Source: Firmicutes bacterium UBA2296 | GTDB taxonomy: Bacteria > Bacillota > UBA994 | Reading direction: 5' to 3' | Assembly (NCBI GenBank): GCA_002345475.1 | Contig: DDWC01000030.1 | Span: 1 to 16,258 of the forward strand | DNA: 16,258 nucleotides | Shown here: positions 6,621 to 14,226 of the stretch, in pieces | How positions within the stretch are numbered: the first letter of the stretch is position 1 | Layout: each line of letters opens with the position of its first letter | Notes under the pieces: generated by a model | The model's input: the letters and a program-made list of their open reading frames with translations, nothing else | What the model was told of the DNA's origin: nothing | Database searches by the model: none | Program-made: the position numbers and the translations under genes

Positions 6621-7895
6621 CTACTCAGGCATTTCGTCATAGAACGAGAAGGATACCTCGCCTATGAACACCTGGTCGCCTTCCTTAATGCCGGAGTCGC
6701 GCAATGCCTGGAACACGCCCATGTGTTTCATGGCCACCTGCAGGCGTTGTACCGCTTCGTGGTTGTCCAGGTTGGTGCGGGCAATAAGGTTTTCTATGCG
6801 GGTGCCCCGCACAACGAAACCGTCTTCGCTCTGCTCTATGGACATGGGCTCGATGACCTCCTCCTCCTGCACATAGGTTATCTCGTGCAATGGCAAGGCC
6901 GGAGTCTGTTCCACGAGGTCCATGGCGCGATGCAACAGAGTCGTAACCCCTTCGCCGGTGGCGGCGGAAATGCGAAAGCACTCCCTGCCCTGCTCGCGCA
7001 GGACCTTCTCTATCCTGACCAGGTCTGCCTCATCGGCCACCGCGTCCACCTTGTTGAGAGCTACGATTTGTGGGCTGTGGGACAGAGTCTGGGAATACTC
7101 TGCCAGTTCGTTGTCAATAATGCTGATGTCCGTTAGCGGGTCACGGCCTTCGGTAGCTGCGGCATCGACCACGTGAATGATGACCCTGGTGCGCTCGACG
7201 TGCCTTAGGAAAGTGTGTCCCAATCCCTGTCCGGCGCTGGCACCCTCAATAAGGCCGGGAATGTCTGCCATGACAAAGGAGCGCCCGTCCACAGTCACCA
7301 CGCCCAGGTTTGGTTCCAGAGTGGTAAAGGGATAATTGGCCACCTTGGGGCGTGCCCGGGATACTGAGGCCAGCAAAGTCGATTTGCCTGCGTTTGGGAA
7401 GCCCACCAGCCCGACGTCGGCTATGGACTTGAGTTCCAGCCGAAGACTGAGCTCCCGGCCGGGATGCCCTTTTTCGGCATAGATGGGAGTTTGACGGGTG
7501 GCGGTGGCAAAACGGGCATTGCCGCGTCCGCCGCGACCGCCTTTAATAAGTAACACTGTGTCCCCTGGCTGGACTACATCTGCCAGCACATGCCCGGAAA
7601 CCTCATCGTATACAACGGTCCCCGGCGGCACCTTGAGGATGAGATCCTCTCCACCGCGACCGTGCATGTTCTTCTTGTCGCCCTTGCCACCGTTTTCGGC
7701 TTTGTAGTTTTTGCGAAAACGATAGTCCATAAGGGTGTGGACGTTATTGTCGGCAACCACATATACGTCGCCTCCTTTTCCGCCGTCACCGCCGGACGGG
7801 CCTCCTTCGGGCACGTAGATCTCGCGCCTGAAAGCCGATGCTCCATCTCCGCCGTCCCCTGAACGGGCCGAGATGACAACTCTATCTACAAACAT
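6621..7895 (-). CDS. obg: GTPase Obg/CgtA
   Basis: A 424-residue ribosome-assembly GTPase that binds the 50S subunit and links growth to guanine nucleotide levels. The glycine-rich Obg domain spans residues 1-160. The G domain carries GFPNAGKS (165-172), switch TT (191-192), DIPG (211-214), NKVD (281-284) and SAA (310-312). The C-terminal OCT domain spans about 345-420. The ATG at 7895 is preceded by GGAGGAGGAG and begins the family-typical MFVDRV. A longer reading from 7937 lies inside the preceding small gene and lacks homology. It overlaps the Spo0B-like gene by 14 bp. Confidence 0.96.
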   Translation of the reverse strand: MFVDRVVISARSGDGGDGASAFRREIYVPEGGPSGGDGGKGGDVYVVADNNVHTLMDYRFRKNYKAENGGKGDKKNMHGRGGEDLILKVPPGTVVYDEVSGHVLADVVQPGDTVLLIKGGRGGRGNARFATATRQTPIYAEKGHPGRELSLRLELKSIADVGLVGFPNAGKSTLLASVSRARPKVANYPFTTLEPNLGVVTVDGRSFVMADIPGLIEGASAGQGLGHTFLRHVERTRVIIHVVDAAATEGRDPLTDISIIDNELAEYSQTLSHSPQIVALNKVDAVADEADLVRIEKVLREQGRECFRISAATGEGVTTLLHRAMDLVEQTPALPLHEITYVQEEEVIEPMSIEQSEDGFVVRGTRIENLIARTNLDNHEAVQRLQVAMKHMGVFQALRDSGIKEGDQVFIGEVSFSFYDEMPE

Positions 7896-8085
7896 CTGTG
7901 TTCTCCTCCTCCGTGGTGAGCATGACACGTGTTTCATCGATACGAGCTAGAGCCCGATCAATTACGGCAGTCAACTCCGCGTCGCTTTTGCCAAGCTGAA
8001 CAGCGCCCAGCAGCACCTGCAAGTCGTTGAGCAGGCTGTGGCAAAGCTCTCTGTATGGGCTCTGGCGGGATGTCTCACCGTTCAT
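7882..8085 (-). CDS. Short Spo0B-like alpha-helical protein
   Basis: A 67-residue protein between rpmA and obg, exactly where Bacillus carries spo0B. Residues 16-27 read HSLLNDLQVLLG. As I recall it, the phosphorylated helix of Spo0B reads HDWMNKLQLIKG; the His, Asn, Leu-Gln and Gly positions match. Spo0B relays phosphate from Spo0F to Spo0A through that histidine. Here only the hairpin-forming helices (about 12-57) are present and the C-terminal ATPase-like half of Spo0B (about 190 residues in Bacillus) is missing. The ATG at 8085 has AGGGGTG eight nt upstream and lies beyond the rpmA terminator; the frame is open to 8145, but that would overlap rpmA. Function is inferred only from motif and position; a signalling or structural helper role is possible. 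Confidence 0.75.
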   Translation of the reverse strand: MNGETSRQSPYRELCHSLLNDLQVLLGAVQLGKSDAELTAVIDRALARIDETRVMLTTEEENTDVCR

Positions 8086-8100
8086 ATCCTGTTCACCCCT

Positions 8101-8127
8101 AAGAAAAAAACCCGGAAACCCGGGTTT
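8101..8127 (-). terminator. Intrinsic terminator after rpmA
   Basis: On the minus strand an 8-bp perfect stem AAACCCGG / CCGGGTTT (arms 8108-8115 and 8120-8127) with a 4-nt loop runs into a T tract of about seven. It sits 4 bp after the rpmA stop and 15 bp before the next start codon. It should sharply lower transcription of the Spo0B-like-obg block relative to the ribosomal proteins. No convincing promoter is visible between it and obg. Confidence 0.85.
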
Positions 8128-8131
8128 GGCA

Positions 8132-8401
8132 CTATATGCTGGCAACCTCTACTTCGTAGACGCTTACTTTCTTTCTGTCCTTACCGAGGCGTTCAAATGC
8201 TACCTTGCCGGTAACCAGAGCAAACAGCGTGTCGTCACTGCCAATACCTACGTTATTGCCGGGGTGGACCTTGGTGCCCCGCTGACGTACTAGAATGGAG
8301 CCCGCATTGACATACTGTCCATCCTGACGCTTGACTCCAAGCCTCTGCGAATGGCTGTCGCGACCGTTGCGAGAACTACCTACACCTTTTTTATGAGCCA
8401 C
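8132..8401 (-). CDS. rpmA: 50S ribosomal protein L27
   Basis: An 89-residue L27, which reaches toward the peptidyl transferase centre with its N-terminus. It starts (M)AHKKGVGSSRNGRDS and ends KVSVYEVEVASI, with the family core RLGVKRQDGQYVNAGSILVR between. The start codon is GTG at 8401, seven nt after GGAGGTG. Many Firmicutes make L27 with a short leader that the protease Prp removes to expose AHKKG-type ends. Here the mature-type end is encoded directly, and no prp gene lies in the 15-bp gap to rplU. Confidence 0.97.
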   Translation of the reverse strand: MAHKKGVGSSRNGRDSHSQRLGVKRQDGQYVNAGSILVRQRGTKVHPGNNVGIGSDDTLFALVTGKVAFERLGKDRKKVSVYEVEVASI

Positions 8402-8416
8402 TCTGCTGCACCTCCC

Positions 8417-8728
8417 CTATCGATTAATGGTCTGAATTTCGACTGCTGTGAAGGGCTGTCTATGTCCCTTACGACGACGATGGTTCGACTTGGCGCGATA
8501 GCGGAAAACCACTATCTTGGGGCCGCGGCCCTGGTCAAGTACTTTAGCCGTTACGGTTACTCCGGGCAGTGTGGGCGCTCCCCAGGATACATCCTCGTCC
8601 CCGCCAACGGCCAGGACATCGGCAAACTCAACGACGTCGCCCTCGGAATGATCGAGCTTTTCCACACGGATTACGTCGCCCTCTTGTACGCGGTATTGCT
8701 TACCGCCGGTCTCAATGATTGCAAACAT
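8417..8728 (-). CDS. rplU: 50S ribosomal protein L21
   Basis: A 103-residue L21, the normal length, beginning MFAIIETGGKQYRVQEGD and ending QPFTAVEIQTINR. The basic stretch around FRYRAKSNHRRRKGHRQ is the conserved rRNA-binding end. The ATG at 8728 follows a GGAGGTG; a longer in-frame start at 8812 would add 28 residues not found in the family and lies in the leader. rpmA follows after 15 bp, whose Shine-Dalgarno overlaps the end of this gene. Confidence 0.97.
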   Translation of the reverse strand: MFAIIETGGKQYRVQEGDVIRVEKLDHSEGDVVEFADVLAVGGDEDVSWGAPTLPGVTVTAKVLDQGRGPKIVVFRYRAKSNHRRRKGHRQPFTAVEIQTINR

Positions 8729-8836
8729 TTGGCACCTCCGAAATTTGACTCGCCGCTTCATGGCGTCAGGAATCCTGAGCTTAGGGCCGTGAGCGCGCGG
8801 CTTCGGCATCACTTATGATAATAAGTAATCCTACGA
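8729..8836 (-). promoter_or_regulatory. Leader of the rplU-rpmA mRNA, possible L21 autoregulatory element
   Basis: The transcript from the upstream promoter would carry about 108 nt before the L21 start codon. It can fold a 9-bp hairpin with one G-U pair (8808-8829, 4-nt loop) near its 5' end. A 5-bp hairpin with a 3-nt loop (8766-8778) lies closer to the gene. Leaders that bind L21 are known upstream of rplU in Firmicutes; I cannot confirm from memory that this one matches their consensus. Confidence 0.4.
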
Positions 8837-8842
8837 ATGTTA

Positions 8843-8871
8843 ATTTTAGCATGAAAGTTTTGAACGGTCAA
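8843..8871 (-). promoter_or_regulatory. Promoter of the rplU-rpmA operon
   Basis: On the minus strand: -35 TTGACC (8866-8871), 17-bp spacer and -10 TAAAAT (8843-8848), with a TGC extended -10 element directly before the -10. It lies 9 bp past the stop codon of the RNase G gene, so the ribosomal protein genes can be transcribed apart from the upstream operon. Confidence 0.8.
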
Positions 8872-8880
8872 TGCGCCAAA

Positions 8881-10590
8881 CTAATTTGCCTGGGATACCA
8901 ATTTGGCTCGCGCGAAGGTCTTATACACCCGGGTAATCTCTACGGCGACCCGCGTGCCCTTGAGTGGCGCTGCGTCGGCTACCTGCAGTACGAAGCCATC
9001 CATGCGCGCTATACCGTCGCCACTCTTGCTATTGTGCTTACCCTCGATAAGGACGGTGTGAATCTCGCCGGGCGATACCGGCAGCGCGGCGGACTGCACG
9101 GCAGCCGCCGTGCCGGAGACCACCAGAGCATACTCATCAGGACGCAGCGAGCTGTCGCCCCGCACATAGATCTTCTTGCCGGTGTTTTCTTCGAGCTTCT
9201 CCAGACTCTTGCCGTTGACGCCGATAAGCATGGCGGCCGTCCCGGGATGGACAGCAACCAGCACAGCTTCCTCTTCGGTCAGGGACAGGAACTGTCTGAG
9301 CTGATTCTCGATGCGGATGGCGGCGGTTTCTTCTGTGAGCACCTTTCCGCTGCCACCACAGGTGGGACAGTCCTTCTGCAGGAACTCGGCCAGGCCCTGA
9401 TTGACCTTCTGTCTGGTGATCTCCACCAGCCCAAGATGGGTCAGGCCCAGCACGGCACTCTTGGTCTTGTCACGGGACAACTCCTGGGACAGAACAGCCA
9501 GCACCTGCCGCCGGTGCTCTTCTTCTTCCATGTCGATGAAGTCCACCACGATTATGCCACCGATATTGCGCAGGCGCAACTGGCGGGCAATGATCTGGGC
9601 TGCCTCAAGGTTAGTTTTGAGCACTGTGTCCGCTAGCCTGGTACTGCCCACAAACTTGCCGGTATTTACATCTATAACAGTAAGGGCTTCGGTATGATCA
9701 ATGACGATGTAGCCGCCTGATTTAAGCCACACTCTGCGGTTGGTGATACGTTCAACTTGAGATTCTATGCCCAAAAAGTCAAAGACTGGCCTGTCCATGG
9801 AAAAGAGATGCACACGCTCCACAAGGTCCGGGCTGATGTCAGCGAGCAACTGCCGCACGGCTTCGTATTCAGCCTGGTCATCCACCACAAGTCTAGTAAC
9901 GTCTTCGTCAAAGCTATCCCGGATAACCCGGTAAAGCAGGGTGAGGTCGGTGTGCAGCAAGGCGGGAGCTTTGGATTCTTTGGCCTTCCTGCGGATGGAA
10001 AGCCACAAGTGGTGCAGAAAATCGATGTCGCGCTTCAGCTCCTGGCGCGTACAGCCTTCGGCCATGGTACGGGCTATGACCCCCATGCCCTCGGGCCGCA
10101 GTTCGTCTACCAGCGCCTTCAGTTCTTCCCGCGCAGTTCCTCTGGGAATGCGGCGTGAAATGCCGACGTAGTCCACAGTCGGCATCAACACTACCAGCCT
10201 GCCCGGCAGGGTAATGTGCCGGGTAATGCGAGCGCCTTTGTTGCCGAAGTGTTCCTTGCTGATTTGCACGACAACAGCCTGCCCCTGCTTGACGACGTCC
10301 CTGATAGCCGAAGCTTTGGTGAAATTCTCCGGTGTTGCGTCAATCCCAGCTATGTTTTCCAGCGCATCGTCCACGTAGAGAAAGGCGTTCTTCTGCAAGC
10401 CAATGTTGACAAAGGCCGCCTGCATCCCCGGCAGGACGTTCGCCACGCGGCCCTTGTAGATATGGCCCACCAGACGTTGCTCCTGTAAGCGCTCTATGTA
10501 CAGTTCCACCAGTTCTCCCTGTTCCATGACCGCCACCCGGGTTTCCCGCGGGCCGCAATTGACGATGATTTCCTTATTCAGTTTAACCAC
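8881..10590 (-). CDS. rng: Ribonuclease G (Rne/Rng family) with a C-terminal TRAM-like domain
   Basis: A 569-residue endoribonuclease of the RNase E/G family, which cuts single-stranded A/U-rich RNA and matures rRNA. An S1-type RNA-binding region spans about 38-125 (GHIYKGRVANVLPGMQAAFV). The catalytic aspartates are D307 in VIDVNTG and D350 in VVDFIDM. CPTCGGSG (408-415) supplies the zinc-link cysteines used for dimerisation. Residues about 505-569 form an extra module with SGDGIARMDGFVLQV and GTRVAVEITRVYKTFARAKLV, which fits the TRAM RNA-binding fold. E. coli RNase G is about 80 residues shorter. The start is GTG at 10590, overlapping the upstream stop by 8 bp, with only a weak, close GGAG before it. 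Confidence 0.93.
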   Translation of the reverse strand: MVKLNKEIIVNCGPRETRVAVMEQGELVELYIERLQEQRLVGHIYKGRVANVLPGMQAAFVNIGLQKNAFLYVDDALENIAGIDATPENFTKASAIRDVVKQGQAVVVQISKEHFGNKGARITRHITLPGRLVVLMPTVDYVGISRRIPRGTAREELKALVDELRPEGMGVIARTMAEGCTRQELKRDIDFLHHLWLSIRRKAKESKAPALLHTDLTLLYRVIRDSFDEDVTRLVVDDQAEYEAVRQLLADISPDLVERVHLFSMDRPVFDFLGIESQVERITNRRVWLKSGGYIVIDHTEALTVIDVNTGKFVGSTRLADTVLKTNLEAAQIIARQLRLRNIGGIIVVDFIDMEEEEHRRQVLAVLSQELSRDKTKSAVLGLTHLGLVEITRQKVNQGLAEFLQKDCPTCGGSGKVLTEETAAIRIENQLRQFLSLTEEEAVLVAVHPGTAAMLIGVNGKSLEKLEENTGKKIYVRGDSSLRPDEYALVVSGTAAAVQSAALPVSPGEIHTVLIEGKHNSKSGDGIARMDGFVLQVADAAPLKGTRVAVEITRVYKTFARAKLVSQAN

Positions 10591-11263
10591 GCTCCAGTTT
10601 CGCCCACTCCAGTGGTGTGTGGAGAGTATTGTCGCCTATATAGAGTTCCTCACGGGTGATGGACCGACTGTCCAGCCTACAACCGGCAACATCAGCCATG
10701 ACAGCCAGTAGCTCGTCAGGGCGAAACACCCGGCTTTCGCCCAGGCTGAGGACGGCGTTGATGACGTTCTCATGGCAGGTGAGCTCGCGGACCAGTTCTT
10801 TGGCGTCCAGTTGCAGCACGCGGCTCTTGGTCTGTTTGGTAAAAAGCGCAACTTCGGCCGCCGAGAAAGCCTGGCAAGCCTGGGTTGCCCTGACTTCATC
10901 GCCAGCTAGTTCAATACTGTAACGGGCAAAGCTGAGCATTCCGGCCAGGGCCTTTACCCTGCCTTCAATAGCTGTGCCATCCAGCAGACGAAGGGCGTCC
11001 CCCCCAGAAGAACTGCGAATTCTGTCGCTGATTTCCACCAGGTCCATGTCCTGAGACAGCTCTACGTCCAGGTAGTCGGCGCGGCTGATGAAGCCCAGTG
11101 GGAGTGGCGAGGCCAGAGATAATACCGGGTGAGGGTTGAACCCCTGACTGTAGGCCAACGGCAGTCCGGCGCGCCTGAAGAGCCTGTAATAGGCGCGGTG
11201 CGCATCCAGATGGGAGATAAAGCTGAGGGAGTCGCGCCGGGAGAACTTTAACCACAGTCTCAT
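10583..11263 (-). CDS. DUF2344 / TIGR03936 family protein
   Basis: A 226-residue protein of unknown biochemical role that is usually encoded beside, or fused to, a TIGR03960 radical SAM protein. The conserved N-terminal block is FISHLDAHRAYYRLFRRAGL (residues 15-34), followed by YSQGFNPHPVLSLASPLPLG (38-57). The ATG at 11263 overlaps the radical SAM stop codon as ATGA and has GAGGAGG eight nt upstream; longer readings lie inside the neighbour. The 3' end overlaps rng. Tight coupling on both sides suggests a job in the same process, plausibly RNA-related, but this is inference. Confidence 0.88.
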   Translation of the reverse strand: MRLWLKFSRRDSLSFISHLDAHRAYYRLFRRAGLPLAYSQGFNPHPVLSLASPLPLGFISRADYLDVELSQDMDLVEISDRIRSSSGGDALRLLDGTAIEGRVKALAGMLSFARYSIELAGDEVRATQACQAFSAAEVALFTKQTKSRVLQLDAKELVRELTCHENVINAVLSLGESRVFRPDELLAVMADVAGCRLDSRSITREELYIGDNTLHTPLEWAKLERG

Positions 11264-13074
11264 GCCTGTCGCCTCCTCACTGTGTGCGGCATAACTGTGA
11301 GGCCGGGGCATACACCGCAAGCGGAACAAAGGTCCATGCTGCAATCCAGGGTCGGCCTGCCCAGAAGAGCCAATTGCCATTCGCGTTTGAGAAAGCCTTT
11401 GTCCAGGCCCGCTGAGAGGTGATCCCAGGGCAAGGGGCTCTCCTGTGGTATGCGCCGATTGGCATAGTACGTGGGGTCTATGCCGGCCGACATGAAGGCG
11501 TCCTGCCACTTGGTGTAGTCAAAGTACTCTGACCAGCCGTCAAACTTGCAGCCGCGGCGATATGCTTCTTCTATGACAGCCCCCAGTCTGCGATCTCCCT
11601 TACTGAAAACAGCCTCGAAGAAGCTGACACCTGCCTCGTGGTAGTTGTACTTAACCTGACGGTTGCGCCGAAACGCCGACTTCAGGTAGGACTGGCGTTG
11701 TTCCAGTTCATAGATGGAAAACTGCGGCTCCCACTGAAAAGGCGTGTGGCTCTTGGGTACAAATGACGAAGTGCTTACGGTAACCGGCAATATGCGCGCA
11801 GCCTGTTCCACGAGTTGCACCAGCTCTGCGAGGTCGTCGTAGGTCTCCGTGGGCAGACCAATCATGAAGTAGAGTTTGGCACTTTTGAAGCCCAGCTGCC
11901 TGGCACCCTGCAGAGCCGTCAGCAGGTCTTGTGCGGTGACCTGCTTGTTTATGACATCGCGCAGGCGTTGTGAACCGGCCTCGGGAGCCAGTGTCAGGCC
12001 TGATTTGCGCATTTTAACCACCTCGGCGGCCATCTGCACAGAGAAACTGTCGACCCGCAGCGAGGGCAGGGAAACGTTGACTCCCTGGCAACTGAGACTC
12101 TCAACGAGGACTGGTAATAGCTCACCTATGGCACTGTAGTCCATGGTGGAAAGTGAAGTCAGGGCTACTTCTTCATACCCTGTGGAGGCGATGGCCCGCT
12201 GCGCGGCACTAAGCAATACCTCCGGCGGGGTTTCGCGGACCGGTCGATAAATCATACCGGCCTGACAAAAGCGACAGCCCCGGGTACAGCCGCGAAAGGC
12301 TTCCAGCATGACGCGGTCGTGTACCACGTCAATATACGGTACCACGGGGTCAATAGGGATATGACTGTCACCAAGTTCCTTAATGAGCCTCTTCTCTATG
12401 GGCAAAGGTCCCTTTCCCGTTATTCTGGCGAAGGAACCGTCATCGTTATAGCTGGCCTCATAAAGTGAGGGAACATAGAGCCCCTCAATCTGAGACAGTG
12501 CAGCCAGTTTTTCTGCGCGCCCTGCACCCTGATTCGCCTTGAGGCAGGCCAGCAGCTCGAGGATCACTTCTTCTCCTTCGCCCAAGGCCACACAATCAAA
12601 GTAGTCCGCCATGGGTTCCACGTTGAAAGCGCAGGGGCCGCCGGCGATGATAAGCGGGTCGCTTTCGCTGCGCTGGCTTGCACGCATTGGTATCCCCGCC
12701 AGGTCCAGCATATAGAGAATGTTGGTGTAGCTAAGTTCATATTGCAGCGTGAAACCGACCACGTCAAACTGGCACAGCGGCGTATAGGTTTCCAGACCGT
12801 AAAGCTGAAGACCGGCGTCTCGCATGAGGTCGCCCATGTCTGGCCAGGGGGCAAAGACCCGCTCGGCCGCGAAGTCTGACTGTTCGTTGATAACTTTGTA
12901 CAGTATTTTTAACCCCAGGTGGGACATGCCAACCTCGTACACGTCGGGGAAGGCCAGGGCGACGCGAAGCAGACCCGGTGCGGGCGGCTTCATCACCATA
13001 TTCACTTCGCCCCCGGCATAGCGGGACGGTTTGTACACCTTTGTCAGGAGCGCGGAAATCTCTGCTGGTATCAT
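11260..13074 (-). CDS. B12-binding radical SAM protein, TIGR03960 family
   Basis: A 604-residue protein. The N-terminal part (about 30-180) resembles the cobalamin-binding domain of this radical SAM class and contains FPDVYEVGMSHLGLKILY (42-59) and GGPCAFNVEPMADYFD (145-160). The radical SAM core carries CxxxCxxC as CTRGCRFC at 263-270 (C263, C267, C270), which binds the 4Fe-4S cluster that cleaves SAM. LAPEAGSQRLRDVINK is a typical later motif. Near the C-terminus C578, C583, C586 and C589 form a further cluster that could bind zinc or a second iron-sulfur centre. The ATG at 13074 follows TAGGAGGA, which includes the rodA stop. Substrate and reaction are unknown for the family. Confidence 0.9.
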   Translation of the reverse strand: MIPAEISALLTKVYKPSRYAGGEVNMVMKPPAPGLLRVALAFPDVYEVGMSHLGLKILYKVINEQSDFAAERVFAPWPDMGDLMRDAGLQLYGLETYTPLCQFDVVGFTLQYELSYTNILYMLDLAGIPMRASQRSESDPLIIAGGPCAFNVEPMADYFDCVALGEGEEVILELLACLKANQGAGRAEKLAALSQIEGLYVPSLYEASYNDDGSFARITGKGPLPIEKRLIKELGDSHIPIDPVVPYIDVVHDRVMLEAFRGCTRGCRFCQAGMIYRPVRETPPEVLLSAAQRAIASTGYEEVALTSLSTMDYSAIGELLPVLVESLSCQGVNVSLPSLRVDSFSVQMAAEVVKMRKSGLTLAPEAGSQRLRDVINKQVTAQDLLTALQGARQLGFKSAKLYFMIGLPTETYDDLAELVQLVEQAARILPVTVSTSSFVPKSHTPFQWEPQFSIYELEQRQSYLKSAFRRNRQVKYNYHEAGVSFFEAVFSKGDRRLGAVIEEAYRRGCKFDGWSEYFDYTKWQDAFMSAGIDPTYYANRRIPQESPLPWDHLSAGLDKGFLKREWQLALLGRPTLDCSMDLCSACGVCPGLTVMPHTVRRRQA

Positions 13075-13083
13075 CTTGTCCTC

Positions 13084-14226
13084 CTAAAACAGAATCTTCT
13101 TGCGGCGCATACCGATATTAAGTACCAGACCTATTCCTATGCAAGAAGCCAGATAGGAACTCCCTCCCGCACTCATCAGGGGTAACGGCAAGCCGGTGAT
13201 TGGCATAATACCGGCGGTCATGCCGGTATTGACGAGAATCTGAAAAGCAAAATACGTGGCGACGCCAACCGACACCAGGCGCCCATACTCATCCTTGGCC
13301 AGGCCGGCAATGCGATAAATACGCAGAACAATAAACGCAAGAAATAGGAGCAGCAGCGCCACACCCACAAAACCGAGTTCTTCTCCCACAACAGAATAGA
13401 CGAAGTCTGTGTGCTGGGCGGGCAGGAAGTTGAGCTGGGCCTGAGGGCCCCGGAACAAGCCTCGCCCGGCGAACATGCCAGAACCCACGGCAATTATGGA
13501 CTGTAAAATGTGATACCCCTCACCCGAAGGATCCTTGGTGGGATCAAGAAAAACCAGCAAACGAGATCGCTGGTAGTCACGCAGGCCTTTGAACCAGATA
13601 AATGGGGCGGCTGCGCCGGCCCCGGCCAGCATCAGAGCGAAAAGTCGGGGAGTGAGCCCGGCCCCGATAAGCATGGTTACTGTGAAAGCTATAAAAACCA
13701 GAGAGGTGCCAAGGTCTGGCTGGATAACGATAAGCAAAGCTGGCAGACCCACATGCAGAAGGGCCAGGAAAAGCTTCCACAGGGTATCTGGGCGGCCTAT
13801 TTTTTCGATTCCTTTGGCCAGGGCCATAATTACCGCTATCTTGGCCAGTTCTGAAGGCTGTAGTACGCCAAATCCGCCGAGGCTTATCCAGCGCTGGTCG
13901 CCACCGCCGCTGCTTCCCACCAGCAGCACCGCCACCAGTAGAGCCAGGGAACCGGCGTATATCGGGTAGGTCAGTCCTGCCCATATCTGGTAATCTACCA
14001 GCACCACCACAAGCATGGCAGCGTGACCTATGAGTATCCATAGCAGTTGCTTCTGCACCAGGCTGTTGTTCCTGAGTGATTCGAGGACAGCGTTCCACAA
14101 GGGGAGCGAGGCATAATCGTTGCTGGCAGAAGCACTGGCGATAATCAGGACCCCGAAGAAGGAGACCAGCAATACAGCCAGGTATAGAGCCCAGTCAAAA
14201 CTGCGCAGTAGTTTGCGGTCGAGCAT
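13084..14226 (-). CDS. rodA: RodA, SEDS-family peptidoglycan glycosyltransferase
   Basis: A 380-residue polytopic membrane protein with about ten hydrophobic helices that polymerises lipid II during cell elongation. SEDS landmarks are GFGVLQPSELAKIA (118-131), the loop NFLPAQHTDFVYSVVGEELG (266-285) with the functionally important aspartate of HTDF (D274), and ITGLPLPLMSAGGSS (343-357). Placement directly after mrdA identifies it as RodA rather than FtsW or SpoVE. The ATG at 14226 has AAGGGGG eight nt upstream; an in-frame GTG at 14235 overlaps that Shine-Dalgarno and is less likely. It is 38 bp from mrdA and 9 bp from the radical SAM gene. Confidence 0.94.
   Translation of the reverse strand: MLDRKLLRSFDWALYLAVLLVSFFGVLIIASASASNDYASLPLWNAVLESLRNNSLVQKQLLWILIGHAAMLVVVLVDYQIWAGLTYPIYAGSLALLVAVLLVGSSGGGDQRWISLGGFGVLQPSELAKIAVIMALAKGIEKIGRPDTLWKLFLALLHVGLPALLIVIQPDLGTSLVFIAFTVTMLIGAGLTPRLFALMLAGAGAAAPFIWFKGLRDYQRSRLLVFLDPTKDPSGEGYHILQSIIAVGSGMFAGRGLFRGPQAQLNFLPAQHTDFVYSVVGEELGFVGVALLLLFLAFIVLRIYRIAGLAKDEYGRLVSVGVATYFAFQILVNTGMTAGIMPITGLPLPLMSAGGSSYLASCIGIGLVLNIGMRRKKILF

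Noticed and set aside
8729..8812. 28-residue N-terminal extension of L21
   Set aside because: L21 is about 103 residues and the strong GGAGGTG precedes the internal ATG; the region is better read as mRNA leader.
8815..9636. Plus-strand open frame of 273 codons opposite rng
   Set aside because: Its translation shows no family motif and rng is clearly the real gene.
11264..11509. 82-codon upstream extension of the DUF2344 gene
   Set aside because: It lies inside the radical SAM gene in another frame and lacks homology; the ATGA junction with a good Shine-Dalgarno gives the start.
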